DNA of 64,000 nt from Streptosporangium saharense (GCF_014203715.1 NZ_JACHJP010000002.1:1302001-1366000), one strand, 5' to 3'; positions 1 through 7,950 are shown, numbered from the stretch's first letter. A program made the numbers and translations. The notes: generated from the sequence alone by a model not told the origin.

Positions 1-607
1 TGTCCACGTCGCAGGCGACGACGAACTCGACGCCGTCGAGGGGCAGGGTTCCCGAGGTGTCGATCCTGTCGAGCAGGCGCAGGGCGCCGCCGCCGTCGGG
101 CAGTTCCTTCCCCTCGGCGTCCAGGAAGCGCACGCCGAGCGCCCGCATCATGCCCGTGCCGCCGTCGGTCGAGGCGCTGCCCCCGATGCCGAGCACGATC
201 CTGCGCGCGCCGCGCCACAGGGCGTCGGCGACCAGTTCGCCGGTGCCACGGGTGGTCGCGGTCAGCGGGGCGCCCGCGCCGGGGCCTCCCGGCAGCCTGC
301 GCAGCCCGGAGGCCTCGGCCAGCTCGACGACCGCCGTCGGCCCCGCCTCTCCCTCGGTGGCCTCACGCCAGGCGTAGGCGGCCCGCACCGGCTCTCCCGT
401 CGGGCCGGTGACCTGGGCCTCGACGCGGGTGAACCCGGCCGCGACGGCGGCCTCGACGGTGCCGTCACCGCCGTCGGCGACCGGCAGCGCTACCACGGTG
501 ACGCCGGGGCCGAGCCCCCTGGCCACGTGCGCGGCGACCTCGGCCGCGCTCAGCGACCCCTTGAACTTGTCCGGGGCGACGACGACATGGCCCGGCGACT
601 GAGACAA
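1..607 (-). CDS. glxK: Glycerate kinase (partial, 3' end outside window)
   Basis: Phosphorylates D-glycerate with ATP, feeding glyoxylate/serine carbon into glycolysis. About 202 codons are visible; the C-terminal part lies beyond the left edge. The N-terminus reads VVAPDKFKGSLSAAEVA, the hallmark of the glycerate kinase GckA/GlxK family, followed by PVADGGDGTVEA, LGIGGSASTDGGTGM and VACDVD, all family motifs. The start chosen is TTG at 605-607, because a GGGAG ribosome site sits five bases upstream on the minus strand; no in-frame ATG precedes the conserved N-terminus. It is divergent from the endonuclease IV gene across about 130 bp. Confidence 0.9.
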   Translation of the reverse strand, partial: MSQSPGHVVVAPDKFKGSLSAAEVAAHVARGLGPGVTVVALPVADGGDGTVEAAVAAGFTRVEAQVTGPTGEPVRAAYAWREATEGEAGPTAVVELAEASGLRRLPGGPGAGAPLTATTRGTGELVADALWRGARRIVLGIGGSASTDGGTGMMRALGVRFLDAEGKELPDGGGALRLLDRIDTSGTLPLDGVEFVVACDVD

Positions 608-735
608 CCCTGCTCCCTGGGGCGAAGAACGGGCGGACGACGGCACGCGCCGCCCTCCGCTTGACGAACGCCCATCATCACACCACGCCCATGCCGTACG
701 GCGGGGCCCGAGGGTCCCCCTAGACTGGCTCCGTC

Positions 736-1605
736 ATGAATCACGTGTCCCTCATCGGCGGACACGTCTCCGTCGCCGGTGGCCTGGCCACGGGCGGCCT
801 GCGGGCGGCCTCGGAGATCGGCGCCGAGGTGATCCAGGTGTTCGTCACCAACCCGCGTGGCTGGGCGCTCGCCGAGGGCGACCCCGCCGAGGACGCCCTG
901 CTGCGCGAGTCCGGCATGCCGTGTTTCGTGCACGCGCCGTACCTCGTCAACCTGGGTTCCCCTAACCCGGAGACCCTGGACAGGTCGGCGGCGACCGTAC
1001 GGCACTGCCTCAGGCGCGCCCACGCGATCGGCGCCAGGGGGGTTGTCGTCCACACAGGGTCCGCGGTGACCGACACCCGCGAGAAGGCCATGGGCAGGCT
1101 GCGTGAGCGGCTGCTCCCGCTGCTCGACGAGGTCCCGGACGACGGCCCCGACCTGCTGCTCGAACCGATGGCGGGGCAGGGCGCGATGCTCTGCGCGACA
1201 GTCCAGGACCTGGAGCCCTACCTCGCGGCCCTCGACTGGCATCCGAGGGCGCGTGTCTGCCTGGACACCTGTCACACCTTCGCGGCCGGTCACGACATCT
1301 CGACCGAGGCCGGGGTCGCCGAAACCCTCGACGCCCTGCACGCGCTGGCCCCCGGGCGGCTCGGGCTGGTCCACGCAAACGACTCCAAGGACGTGTGCGG
1401 CTCGAAGAAGGACCGGCACGCGAACATCGGCACCGGCCACATCGGCGTGCGGGCCTTCGGTCACCTGCTGCGGCATCCGGTGGTCGTGGGGGTGCCGGTC
1501 TGCGTCGAGACCCCCGGCTCCGCCGCCCGCGCGGACATCGAGACGCTCAAGGGGCTCCGTCCGGCGGTCCGCCGTTCCCGGGTGACCGCGGGAACGACAC
1601 TCTAG
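736..1605 (+). CDS. nfo: Endonuclease IV (AP endonuclease)
   Basis: Cleaves 5' of abasic sites in base-excision repair using a trinuclear zinc centre in a TIM barrel. The 289-residue length is normal. Visible motifs in order: GGHVSVAGG near the N-terminus, FVHAPYLVNLGSP, VVVHTGS, LLLEPMAGQG, VCLDTCHTFAAGHD, GLVHANDSKDVCGSKKDRHANIGTGHIG (a zinc-ligand His/Asp block) and VCVETPG. No Shine-Dalgarno is evident before the ATG. A TAGACT hexamer at 721-726 would place transcription start at about the ATG, so the mRNA may be leaderless (inference). A large nested inverted repeat follows the stop codon. Confidence 0.95.
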   Translation: MNHVSLIGGHVSVAGGLATGGLRAASEIGAEVIQVFVTNPRGWALAEGDPAEDALLRESGMPCFVHAPYLVNLGSPNPETLDRSAATVRHCLRRAHAIGARGVVVHTGSAVTDTREKAMGRLRERLLPLLDEVPDDGPDLLLEPMAGQGAMLCATVQDLEPYLAALDWHPRARVCLDTCHTFAAGHDISTEAGVAETLDALHALAPGRLGLVHANDSKDVCGSKKDRHANIGTGHIGVRAFGHLLRHPVVVGVPVCVETPGSAARADIETLKGLRPAVRRSRVTAGTTL

Positions 1606-1999
1606 ACCATCGGTTTCCGGGTGTGACGGGACGCCCGCGGCCCGCAATCCGGCCGCCCCCGCGTGGCCGGATCGCTCGGACCCGCCCCCGCAGGTCGGCG
1701 CGGGCGTCCCGTCACACCGGAGGCCGCCGGGCCCCCTCCCCCGATTGGGGCCCGGCAATGGGTGACCACGTGCTGGGTGTCACCCGGGGTTCCGCGGACC
1801 AGGAACTTCGAGCCTTCCGGCTCTGTCCCCCTCTCTGGCGCCGCGGGTTTGGCTCTCCGATGTACGGAACACTAGAGGGGACGCTCCGGGGACGACTCAC
1901 CATTTTTTGACCAGCACGATTAACGGTGTGTAGCCGTCGATGTACGGAGCGTTCTCAGACGACGAGCGGCAGAGCGTGGACGACGAGCGGTCGCCCCCG
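1606..1999. other. Intergenic region with several inverted repeats
   Basis: This 394-bp stretch between two convergent genes has no convincing coding frame. It contains the nested inverted repeat at 1621-1717, a smaller hairpin (GGGTGAC 1760-1766 with GTCACCC 1779-1785), and an 11-base direct repeat CGATGTACGGA near 1857 and again near 1937. A short T-run lies near 1905. I cannot assign it to a known RNA family. Confidence 0.5.
1621..1717. repeat. Nested inverted repeat downstream of nfo
   Basis: A perfect 19-bp outer arm (1621-1639 with 1699-1717) encloses a perfect 8-bp inner arm ATCCGGCC (1646-1653) with GGCCGGAT (1664-1671). Transcribed from either side it would form a long, branched hairpin. 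It may act as a terminator for nfo and the convergent SulP operon, but the arms are unusually long and no U-tract follows. Confidence 0.55.
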
Positions 2000-3691
2000 T
2001 CAGGTCCGGTCCGCGGTCAGGACCCCGGTGCGGTGGAGGTGGTCGCGGGCCGCCGCGATGGCCTGCGGCGTGGTGGCGAAGACGTGCCCCTCCTCGTCGA
2101 GGCGGGCGATGACGCCCAGGGCGTTCAGCGGCTGGTGGTGACCGTCACGGATGCCGGAGACGTAGACGGTGATGCCGCGCCGCCGCAGCCGCCCGATGGC
2201 GTCGGCCAGGACCAGGGCGCCGCTGGCGTCCACGGTGGTGACCCTGGACATGCGCAGGACGACCACCGAGACGTCGGCCACCTGCGAAAGCTGCAGCAGG
2301 AAGCGGTGGGCCGCGGCGAAGAACAGCGGCCCGTCCAGGCGGTAGGCGACGATGTGCTCGGCCAGCAGGGCGTGTTCCTCGTCGGTGTGGTCACCGGGCA
2401 GGTCGGGGCGGAGCGACACGGCCTCAAGGCGGGCGTCGCGGGCGACGGCCCGCAGCGCCAGCGCCCCGGCCACGACCAGGCCGAGGATGACGGCCTGGAC
2501 CAGGTCGAGCGCCAGGGTCGCGACGGCGGTCAGCGCCAGCACGACGGCGTCGCCGCGGGTCGAGCGCAGCATGGCGGCGACCGAGCCGACCTCGACCATC
2601 CGGATCGCGGTGGCCAGCAGCACCCCGGCGAGCGCGGCCAGCGGGATCCTCGCGACCAGCCCGGCGGCGGTGAACACGATCAGGCCCAGGATCACGGCGT
2701 GCGCGAGCGCGGCCAGCCGTGACTGGGCGCCCGAGCGGACGTTGACGGCGGTGCGGGCGATCGCGCCGGTCGCCGGGACGCCGCCGAACAGCGGGGCGAC
2801 CATGTTGGCCAGCCCCTGCCCGAACAGCTCCCGGTCGGGGTCGTGCCGGTGGTTGACGCTCATGCCGTCGGCGACGGCGGCCGACAGCAGCGACTCAAGC
2901 CCGGCCAGCGCGGCCACCGCGACGGCGGGGGCCAGGAGCGAGCCCAGGGCGGTGAGATCGAGGAAGGACAGCGAGGGGGCAGGCAGCCCCGAGGGCAGCT
3001 CGCCGATCCGGCCCGCCTCGATCCCGGTCAGCTCGACCACGACGGTCGCGCCCACCACGGCCAGCAGGGAGAAGGGGATGGTCGGCCGCCACCGGGCGCC
3101 GACGAGCATCGTCGCGGCCACCCCGAGCGCGATCACCGGCGCCCATCCGCCGGGGTGGGCGGCGAAGTCCAGCACGGCCCGCCAGGCCACGACCGTGACC
3201 TTGTCCCCCTCCGGGGTCGCGACGCCGAGGGCGGCGGGGATCTGCTGGAGGCCGATCACGCAGGCGATGCCGAGGGTGAAGCCCTCGACCACCGGGGCGG
3301 GCACCAGCGCCATGTACCGTCCGGCGCGGGCCAGTGCGAGCGCGACCAGCAGCACCCCGGCCATCACGCCGACGGTCAGCACCCCCGAGGCGCCGTACTC
3401 GTGCACGATCGGCACCAGCACCACCGTCATCGCCCCGGTCGGGCCGGACACCTGGAGGCCGGAGCCGCCGAAGAACGCGGCGACCGTGCCCGCGATCACC
3501 GCGGTGGCCAGCCCGGCGGCGGCGCCGAGGCCGGAGGAGATGCCGAACCCGAGGGCCAGCGGCAGCGCGACGATCGCCACAGTCAGCCCGGCGAGCAGGT
3601 CCCTGCCGGGGCGGCGGCCCATCGCGGCCAGGTCCGCCCGTCCTGGCAGGAGCGCGCGCAGGCGGCCGCCCGGTGAAGCCACCGTGTTCAC
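2000..3691 (-). CDS. SulP-family anion transporter with STAS domain
   Basis: Inner-membrane transporter of the SulP/SLC26 family, which moves sulfate, bicarbonate or related anions; the substrate cannot be read from sequence. The 563-residue protein has about ten to twelve hydrophobic segments, with the family N-terminal block (DLLAGLTVAIVALPLALGFG, then VSGPTGAMTVVLVPIV), and a cytosolic STAS domain over roughly the last 120 residues (VVVLRMSRVTTVDASGALVL). The GTG start overlaps the stop of the upstream arsR-type gene by one TGA-containing step, so translation is coupled. It is the last gene of a three-gene unit headed by a strong palindromic operator, which suggests regulation by the ArsR protein. 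Confidence 0.88.
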   Translation of the reverse strand: MNTVASPGGRLRALLPGRADLAAMGRRPGRDLLAGLTVAIVALPLALGFGISSGLGAAAGLATAVIAGTVAAFFGGSGLQVSGPTGAMTVVLVPIVHEYGASGVLTVGVMAGVLLVALALARAGRYMALVPAPVVEGFTLGIACVIGLQQIPAALGVATPEGDKVTVVAWRAVLDFAAHPGGWAPVIALGVAATMLVGARWRPTIPFSLLAVVGATVVVELTGIEAGRIGELPSGLPAPSLSFLDLTALGSLLAPAVAVAALAGLESLLSAAVADGMSVNHRHDPDRELFGQGLANMVAPLFGGVPATGAIARTAVNVRSGAQSRLAALAHAVILGLIVFTAAGLVARIPLAALAGVLLATAIRMVEVGSVAAMLRSTRGDAVVLALTAVATLALDLVQAVILGLVVAGALALRAVARDARLEAVSLRPDLPGDHTDEEHALLAEHIVAYRLDGPLFFAAAHRFLLQLSQVADVSVVVLRMSRVTTVDASGALVLADAIGRLRRRGITVYVSGIRDGHHQPLNALGVIARLDEEGHVFATTPQAIAAARDHLHRTGVLTADRT

Positions 3692-4038
3692 GAGGTGCCG
3701 CTCCCCGTACTGTCCTGCAGCAGCTCGTCGAGCAGCTCGTTCTGCCCGGTCAGCTTCTCCGTCAGCAGTTCTCGTGCCGCCCGCAGCAGGCCCGCGACGC
3801 GTCCACCGGCCAGCGCGTAGACCACGGTGCTGCCCTCGCGCTGCGCGGTGACCAGGCCGGAGCGGCGCAGCACCGCCAGGTGCTGGGACAGGCCGGTCGG
3901 CTCGACCTCGATCGCGGCCAGCAGTTGCCGTACCGGCCTCGGGCCGTCCTGCAGCAGCTCCAGCACGCGGATCCGCACCGGGTGCCCCAGCAGGCGGAAC
4001 AGCTCGGCCTTGGCCTCGTACAACGGCACCGACATCAC
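3688..4038 (-). CDS. ArsR-family winged-helix transcriptional regulator
   Basis: A 116-residue single-domain regulator. The DNA-binding core is clear: FRLLGHPVRIRVLELLQDGPRPVRQLLAAI, then GLSQHLAVLRRSGLVTAQREGSTVVYAL. The classical ELCVCDL metal-binding motif of ArsR/SmtB is absent and there is no cysteine, so it is unlikely to sense thiophilic metals through that site. It is translationally coupled to a small upstream gene (4-bp overlap) and to the SulP transporter downstream. The operator at 4276-4301 is the probable autoregulatory target. ArsR regulators beside SulP genes usually control that transporter; the signal is unknown. Confidence 0.88.
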   Translation of the reverse strand: MMSVPLYEAKAELFRLLGHPVRIRVLELLQDGPRPVRQLLAAIEVEPTGLSQHLAVLRRSGLVTAQREGSTVVYALAGGRVAGLLRAARELLTEKLTGQNELLDELLQDSTGSGTS

Positions 4039-4232
4039 GAGTCCAGCTCCTCGGGGGAAAGGGGGCCGACGTCCAGGCTCACCCCGTGTTCACGGGCGAG
4101 GCGCTGGACGTCCTCCCACTCGTTACTGGCCGCCAGACCGGCGTGCGCGTCATCGTCCTCACGGGCCTCCTGCAGGGCCCGCCATGCCTGGCGTGCCCGC
4201 TCCCTGACCGCCGCGGTGAAAGCCGTACTCAC
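4035..4232 (-). CDS. Small acidic helical protein, function unknown
   Basis: A 65-residue, highly charged, probably all-helical protein (RERARQAWRALQEAREDDDAH...), first gene of the ArsR/SulP operon. It overlaps the ArsR gene by four bases (ATGA type), so it is almost certainly translated. No metal-binding or catalytic motif is visible. It could be a small partner of the regulator or transporter, but nothing in the sequence settles this. Confidence 0.6.
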   Translation of the reverse strand: MSTAFTAAVRERARQAWRALQEAREDDDAHAGLAASNEWEDVQRLAREHGVSLDVGPLSPEELDS

Positions 4233-4275
4233 GTCACCCCTCGCTGTCGCGGCGCGGCCCGGGGGGACACACCTA

Positions 4276-4301
4276 CGTAATTGCGAACTTTCGCAATTAC
4301 G
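4276..4301. promoter_or_regulatory. 12-2-12 palindromic operator upstream of the ArsR/SulP operon
   Basis: Perfect 12-bp arms CGTAATTGCGAA and TTCGCAATTACG are separated by two bases. The site lies 44 bp upstream of the first gene of the minus-strand operon and is strikingly AT-rich for this genome. ArsR-family operators have this architecture, so autorepression by the 3688-4038 product is the simplest reading (inference). Confidence 0.75.
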
Positions 4302-4358
4302 ATACCTCGTGACCGGGGTGGTTCCGCGACCGCCCCTCCCGGGCCCGCGGCGAAGGGG

Positions 4359-4769
4359 TCACTCCTCGCCGGAGAAGCGCTCCCAGGCCGACTGGCGCGT
4401 CATGTCCAGGGCGGCGCCGATCCTGGCCCAGGTGACCCCGCGGCCGCGCAGTTGCTCGACCCAGGCCTTCAGGTCGGCCTCGACCCTGGCGCTGGCCGCC
4501 GCGACGCGGGGCAGGTGGGAGAGGATCTCCTCGTCGGTCATGCCGTCGGGCCAGGGGATGTCGGGGACCCGCTCCTTCTCGGGGGCCGACTCGTCCGGCG
4601 ACGGCCGCTCGGTGGCGACCCGCGTCTCGGCGAGGATCGCGACGCAGAGATCGACGCACTCGTTGCAGATGTAGACGCCGGGACCGGCGATCACCTTCTC
4701 GACCTTGGACTTGGACTTGGCGCAGAAGGAGCAGAGGATGTCCTGCTCGGTGAAGGATGACGCGGGCAT
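4359..4769 (-). CDS. ClpX-type zinc-finger protein with C-terminal HTH-like segment
   Basis: A 136-residue protein. The N-terminal 50 residues match the C4 zinc-binding domain of ClpX ([19 protein letters not shown] then CNECVDLC), which in ClpX mediates dimerisation and adaptor/substrate binding. There is no AAA+ ATPase. After a Pro/Glu-rich linker, the C-terminus (residues about 75-136) has [21 protein letters not shown], typical of a helix-turn-helix in actinobacterial proteins. The ATG at 4767-4769 is preferred over an in-frame TTG upstream because GGAGGG sits four bases before it. It could be a free-standing adaptor or a regulator. Two operator-like palindromes lie just upstream. Confidence 0.78.
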   Translation of the reverse strand: MPASSFTEQDILCSFCAKSKSKVEKVIAGPGVYICNECVDLCVAILAETRVATERPSPDESAPEKERVPDIPWPDGMTDEEILSHLPRVAAASARVEADLKAWVEQLRGRGVTWARIGAALDMTRQSAWERFSGEE

Positions 4770-4791
4770 GCGGCCCTCCAAGGCACACGGC

Positions 4792-4850
4792 TGTCAGGCC
4801 CACCCTGACAAGCATCACCGTGAGCCTATAGCGTCAGGCCGAGCCTGACA
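4792..4850 (-). promoter_or_regulatory. Promoter flanked by two TGTCAGG-type palindromes
   Basis: Site 1 (4792-4810) is TGTCAGG-N5-CCTGACA. Site 2 (4832-4850) has the same GTCAGGCC...CCTGACA pattern exactly 40 bp away, about four helical turns. Between them on the minus strand lies TATAGG (4825-4830), a plausible -10, with TTGTCA (4846-4851) as a possible -35 at a short 15-bp spacing. A repressor binding both sites would bracket the promoter of the zinc-finger gene. The cognate regulator is not identified. Confidence 0.6.
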
Positions 4851-4853
4851 ACG

Positions 4854-5612
4854 TCAGTCGAGTGCCCCCTGGGCGGGGGGACGGTCCTGGAGCTGGCGGA
4901 CGAGCCGCTCCCTGACCCGCCGGGTGTGGCGGCGGCTGACCGGCAGCGTCTCGGCGCCCACCCGCAGCGTCACCTTGCCGCCGTCGAAGTGCAGCTCGCT
5001 CACGTGCCGGGCCGAGACCAGCGTGCTGCGGTGCACGCGGATGAAGCCGGAGGAGGCCCAGCGGCGCTCAAGCGCGGCCAGCGACATGCGCACCAGGTAG
5101 TTGCCGTCGACGGTGTGCAGCCGCACGTAGTCGCCCTTCGCCTTGGCGAACCTGACCGCCTGCTGGGCGACGAACCTGGTCTTGCCCCCCAGCTCGACCG
5201 GGATCACGTCGTCGATCTCGGGCTCGCCCGGCGCCTGCGTGGCGCTTTCGAGGCGTCGTACGGCCTCGGCCAGCCGGTCGGGTCTGACGGGCTTGAGAAG
5301 GTAGTCGACAGCCTCAAGCTCGAAGGCCTGGACCGCGCAGTCCTCGTGGGCCGTGACGAAGACCAGCCGGGGAGGGTTGGGGAAGCCCCCGATGAGACGT
5401 GCCATGTCGAGGCCGTCGAGACCGGGCATCCTGATGTCGAGGAAGACGCCGTCGAGCCGCTCGCCCGCCCCGATCATCTGGACCATGTCCTGCAGCGCGT
5501 TCACCCCTCCGGAGGCGGTGAAGACGTGCTCGATGCGGGGGTCCTGACGCAGGAGGTAGGCCAGCTCCTCCAGCGCGGGGACCTCGTCGTCGACAGCCAG
5601 GACTCTCAACAT
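4854..5612 (-). CDS. LytTR-family response regulator
   Basis: Cytosolic two-component response regulator of 252 residues. The receiver domain occupies residues 1-120 (AVDDE acid pocket, phospho-acceptor D59 in FLDIRMPGLDG, conserved Thr in VFVTAHE and Lys in LLKPVRP). The C-terminal LytTR DNA-binding domain follows, with the family motifs KGDYVRLHT, FIRVHRSTLVSARHVSEL and LPVSRRH. It lies 75 bp downstream of a LytS-type sensor kinase on the same strand, forming a pair. The family often controls cell-wall or metabolite-transport genes; targets are not visible here. Confidence 0.93.
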   Translation of the reverse strand: MLRVLAVDDEVPALEELAYLLRQDPRIEHVFTASGGVNALQDMVQMIGAGERLDGVFLDIRMPGLDGLDMARLIGGFPNPPRLVFVTAHEDCAVQAFELEAVDYLLKPVRPDRLAEAVRRLESATQAPGEPEIDDVIPVELGGKTRFVAQQAVRFAKAKGDYVRLHTVDGNYLVRMSLAALERRWASSGFIRVHRSTLVSARHVSELHFDGGKVTLRVGAETLPVSRRHTRRVRERLVRQLQDRPPAQGALD

Positions 5613-5687
5613 GGCCCCACGCTGCCCGCTGTGGCCGCCCGCCGCAAGGGGGGTGACAACTTAGCGTAACGAGATGACTACAATTAG

Positions 5688-6881
5688 CTATGCCCGGCAG
5701 GAGATCTTGGGAAGGCGCAGCCGCACCTTGGTCCCCGCGCCCGGCGCGGTCTCGACCACCAGCCCGTAGTCCTCGCCGTAGATGTGGCGCAGCCGTACGT
5801 CCACATTGGCCAGGCCGATGCCGCCCTCGCCCCGCTCGCCGCGCGAGTCGTCGCCGAGCAGCAGCCTGGCCCGCTCGGGGTCCATGCCGAGGCCGTCGTC
5901 CTCCACGCTGACGTGCGCCTCGGAGCCCGCGTCGGAGACCAGCACCCGCACCTCGCCGCAGCCCCCGGTCGTGGCCATGCCGTGCTTGATGGCGTTCTCG
6001 ACGAGCGGCTGCAGGCACAGGAACGGCACCGGGACCGAGAGCACCTCGGGGGCGACCCTGACCGTGAAGCGCAACCTCTCGCCGAACCTGGCACGTTCCA
6101 GCAGCAGGTAGCGGTCCACGCAGTGCAGCTCGTCGGCGAGGGTGGTGAAGTCACGCTCGCGGCGCAGGGCGTATCTCGTGAAGTCGGCGAAGTCCATCAG
6201 CAGTTCGCGGGCCCGCTCGGGGTCGGTGCGGACGAACGAGGCGATGGTCGTCAGCGAGTTGTAGATGAAGTGCGGGGAGATCTGCGCGCGCAGCGCCCTG
6301 GTCTCCGCCTCCATCGCCCGCCGCCGCGAGGAGTCGAGCTCGGCCAGTTCGAGCTGGCACGAGACCCAGCGGGCGACCTCGGTGACGGTCCTGACCAGCG
6401 CGGGGCCCACCGCCGAGTCGTAGGCGGCCAGCGCGCCGACGACCCGCCTGTCCACGGTGAGCGGCACGACGACCGCCCCCCTGATCGCGCACCCCGGCAG
6501 GCCGCAGGCCAGGGCGTGCCCGGTCACCACGCGCGGCCTGCCGGTGGCGAGGACCGCGCGGGCGTGGCCCGGGGCGTGCTCGCGCTGGCAGTCCGCCTCG
6601 CCGTCCCAGGCGAGCACGCCGTCCACGTCCGTCACCGCGATGGCGCCCGCGCCCAGCAGGGCGTGCAGGTGGCGGATCGCCTTGCGGGCCGAGTCGCGCG
6701 TCAGGCCAGCACGCAGGGACGGGGCCGCCAGCGCGGCGACGTGCAGGGTCGCGAAGGTGGCCTCGTCCGGTGAGCCGCCCGCGCGGCGGGAGAAGACGGG
6801 GGTGACGGGAGTACGGCCTGGCACAACGAATCCCAGGAGAGTCCTGACGGCGCAGAGCAGCGCCCAGACACTGGTCGACAT
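5688..6881 (-). CDS. LytS-type sensor histidine kinase (GAF, His_kinase, HATPase)
   Basis: Sensor partner of the adjacent LytTR regulator. A GAF-like region covers roughly residues 45-180. Then comes the LytS/YehU-type phosphoacceptor block ALRAQISPHFIYNSL (His at about residue 204 from this start) and a HATPase domain with LQPLVENAIKHGM and DDGLGMD. Only one weak hydrophobic stretch lies near the N-terminus, so it is cytosolic or loosely membrane-associated and probably senses through the GAF domain. The ATG at 6879-6881 is preferred; a TTG six codons upstream is possible and neither has a strong ribosome site. A small inverted repeat GCCTG-N5-CAGGC lies upstream at 6904-6918. Confidence 0.9.
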   Translation of the reverse strand: MSTSVWALLCAVRTLLGFVVPGRTPVTPVFSRRAGGSPDEATFATLHVAALAAPSLRAGLTRDSARKAIRHLHALLGAGAIAVTDVDGVLAWDGEADCQREHAPGHARAVLATGRPRVVTGHALACGLPGCAIRGAVVVPLTVDRRVVGALAAYDSAVGPALVRTVTEVARWVSCQLELAELDSSRRRAMEAETRALRAQISPHFIYNSLTTIASFVRTDPERARELLMDFADFTRYALRRERDFTTLADELHCVDRYLLLERARFGERLRFTVRVAPEVLSVPVPFLCLQPLVENAIKHGMATTGGCGEVRVLVSDAGSEAHVSVEDDGLGMDPERARLLLGDDSRGERGEGGIGLANVDVRLRHIYGEDYGLVVETAPGAGTKVRLRLPKISCRA

Positions 6882-6929
6882 GCGGGAAACCGTAGTCAAA
6901 CCCGCCTGTCAATCAGGCAAGAACGCCGA

Positions 6930-7553
6930 TCACGGCGGCCCTTCACCCGGTTCCTCCTGATAGGAGTAGCGCTGCTCCCGCCACGGATCGGCGACGTTGT
7001 GGTAACCGCGCTCCTCCCAGAAGCCACGCCTGTCCTCGACGAGATACTCGACGGCGCGCACCCACTTGACGCTCTTCCAGGCGTAGAGGTGGGGCACCAC
7101 GGCGCGGACGGGGAAGCCGCGCTCCGGGGCGATCGGCTTCTCGTCCAGTTCGAGGGCGAACAGCGTGTGGTCGTGGGCGAAGTCGCTCATCCGCACGTTG
7201 GCGCTGTAGCCGTACTCCGCCCAGATCATGACGTGCCTGACCTCGGGGGCCGGGGGGACCAGCTCCATCAGCGTGGCGGCCGAGACGCCGCACCACTCGT
7301 TGCCCATGATCGAGAACTTGGTGACGCAGTGGAAGTCCGCGATGACGCTGGTGCGGGGCAGCTCGGAGAACTGGGGCCAGGTGAAGCTGTGCGGCTCCCC
7401 CGAGGCGGTCGCCCCCATGACCTGCAGCCGCCAGGAGGCGGGCCGGAAGGTGGGCACCCTCCCGTAGTGGATCACCGGATGTCCCCGGGGGACGTACTGC
7501 CCGGGAGGCAGGCGCGCGTCCTCCCCCGCAGGTTCGGGCTGCTCCACCGTCAC
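6930..7553 (-). CDS. Sulfite-oxidase-like molybdopterin-dependent oxidoreductase
   Basis: A 207-residue single-domain enzyme of the oxidoreductase molybdopterin-binding family (the MsrP/YedY and sulfite oxidase fold). The expected molybdenum-ligand cysteine is C76 in IADFHCVTKFS. Supporting motifs are YGRVPTFRPASWRLQV, the short WCGVSAATLMELV segment, and RLVVPHLYAWKSVKW-like sequence (here VRAVVPHLYAWKSVKWVRAVEYL). There is no signal peptide, so it is probably cytosolic, unlike MsrP. The substrate is unknown. It lies upstream of the LytS gene in the same direction but 50 bp separate them. Confidence 0.87.
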   Translation of the reverse strand: MTVEQPEPAGEDARLPPGQYVPRGHPVIHYGRVPTFRPASWRLQVMGATASGEPHSFTWPQFSELPRTSVIADFHCVTKFSIMGNEWCGVSAATLMELVPPAPEVRHVMIWAEYGYSANVRMSDFAHDHTLFALELDEKPIAPERGFPVRAVVPHLYAWKSVKWVRAVEYLVEDRRGFWEERGYHNVADPWREQRYSYQEEPGEGPP

Positions 7554-7764
7554 TCCCTCGTCACTCCCCTCGCCGTCGCGCCCCCGTCACACGGGGCGAT
7601 GCCGTCGCGCCCCGGTCACACGGGGCAATCCTGCCACCGCGCACGTGTCGCTCCTACGGCGGCCACCCGCTAACGCTCCCCGACGTCACCCGGCGTTCAC
7701 GGGTCCGCCATGGTCACCCGCCCGCCCGTCAGGGTGTTCCGGCGGTGCGCTACTATTGCCCGCG

Positions 7765-7839
7765 ATGCGTACTGCGTTCTGGTTTTGGTATGGCGACGGA
7801 CCCGTGGGTTGGACCGTTCGCCTCCAGATGCTGCGCTAG
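7765..7839 (+). CDS. Aromatic-rich leader peptide of the DAHP synthase gene
   Basis: A 24-residue open frame beginning MRTAFWFWYG and ending ...WTVRLQMLR. Six of 24 residues are aromatic, five of them consecutive (F5 W6 F7 W8 Y9) and a further Trp at 16. It is followed by a strong terminator-like hairpin and then the first enzyme of the shikimate pathway. This is the arrangement of ribosome-mediated attenuation responding to charged tRNA-Trp/Phe/Tyr. No ribosome site precedes the ATG; TACTAT at 7751-7756 would start the transcript at about the ATG, so the leader may be translated leaderlessly (inference). Confidence 0.8.
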   Translation: MRTAFWFWYGDGPVGWTVRLQMLR

Positions 7840-7856
7840 ACAGCCTGGCGAACGTG

Positions 7857-7891
7857 AAGGCCCCGGGTCCGGACAACGGACCCGGGGCCTT
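7857..7891 (+). terminator. Attenuator hairpin upstream of aroF
   Basis: Perfect 15-bp stem (7857-7871 with 7877-7891) and a GACAA loop, followed by TCGTCTTTC. A competing upstream stem pairs CGTTCGCC (7815-7822, inside the leader frame) with GGCGAACG (7847-7854). The sequence CGGACCC at 7797-7803, in the leader codons just after the aromatic run, is complementary to GGGTCCG at 7865-7871, giving a possible antiterminator. The exact switching scheme is inferred. Confidence 0.75.
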
Positions 7892-7950
7892 TCGTCTTTC
7901 CCGGCTCTTCCACCTGATCGGCGAATCCCCCGGATCAACGAAGGAGAGAA

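Noticed and set aside
550-1758. A 402-codon minus-strand open frame over nfo
   Set aside because: Endonuclease IV motifs on the plus strand are unambiguous.
1606-1999. Possible tRNA or riboswitch
   Set aside because: No T-loop or acceptor pattern and no recognised riboswitch core; only inverted repeats can be supported.
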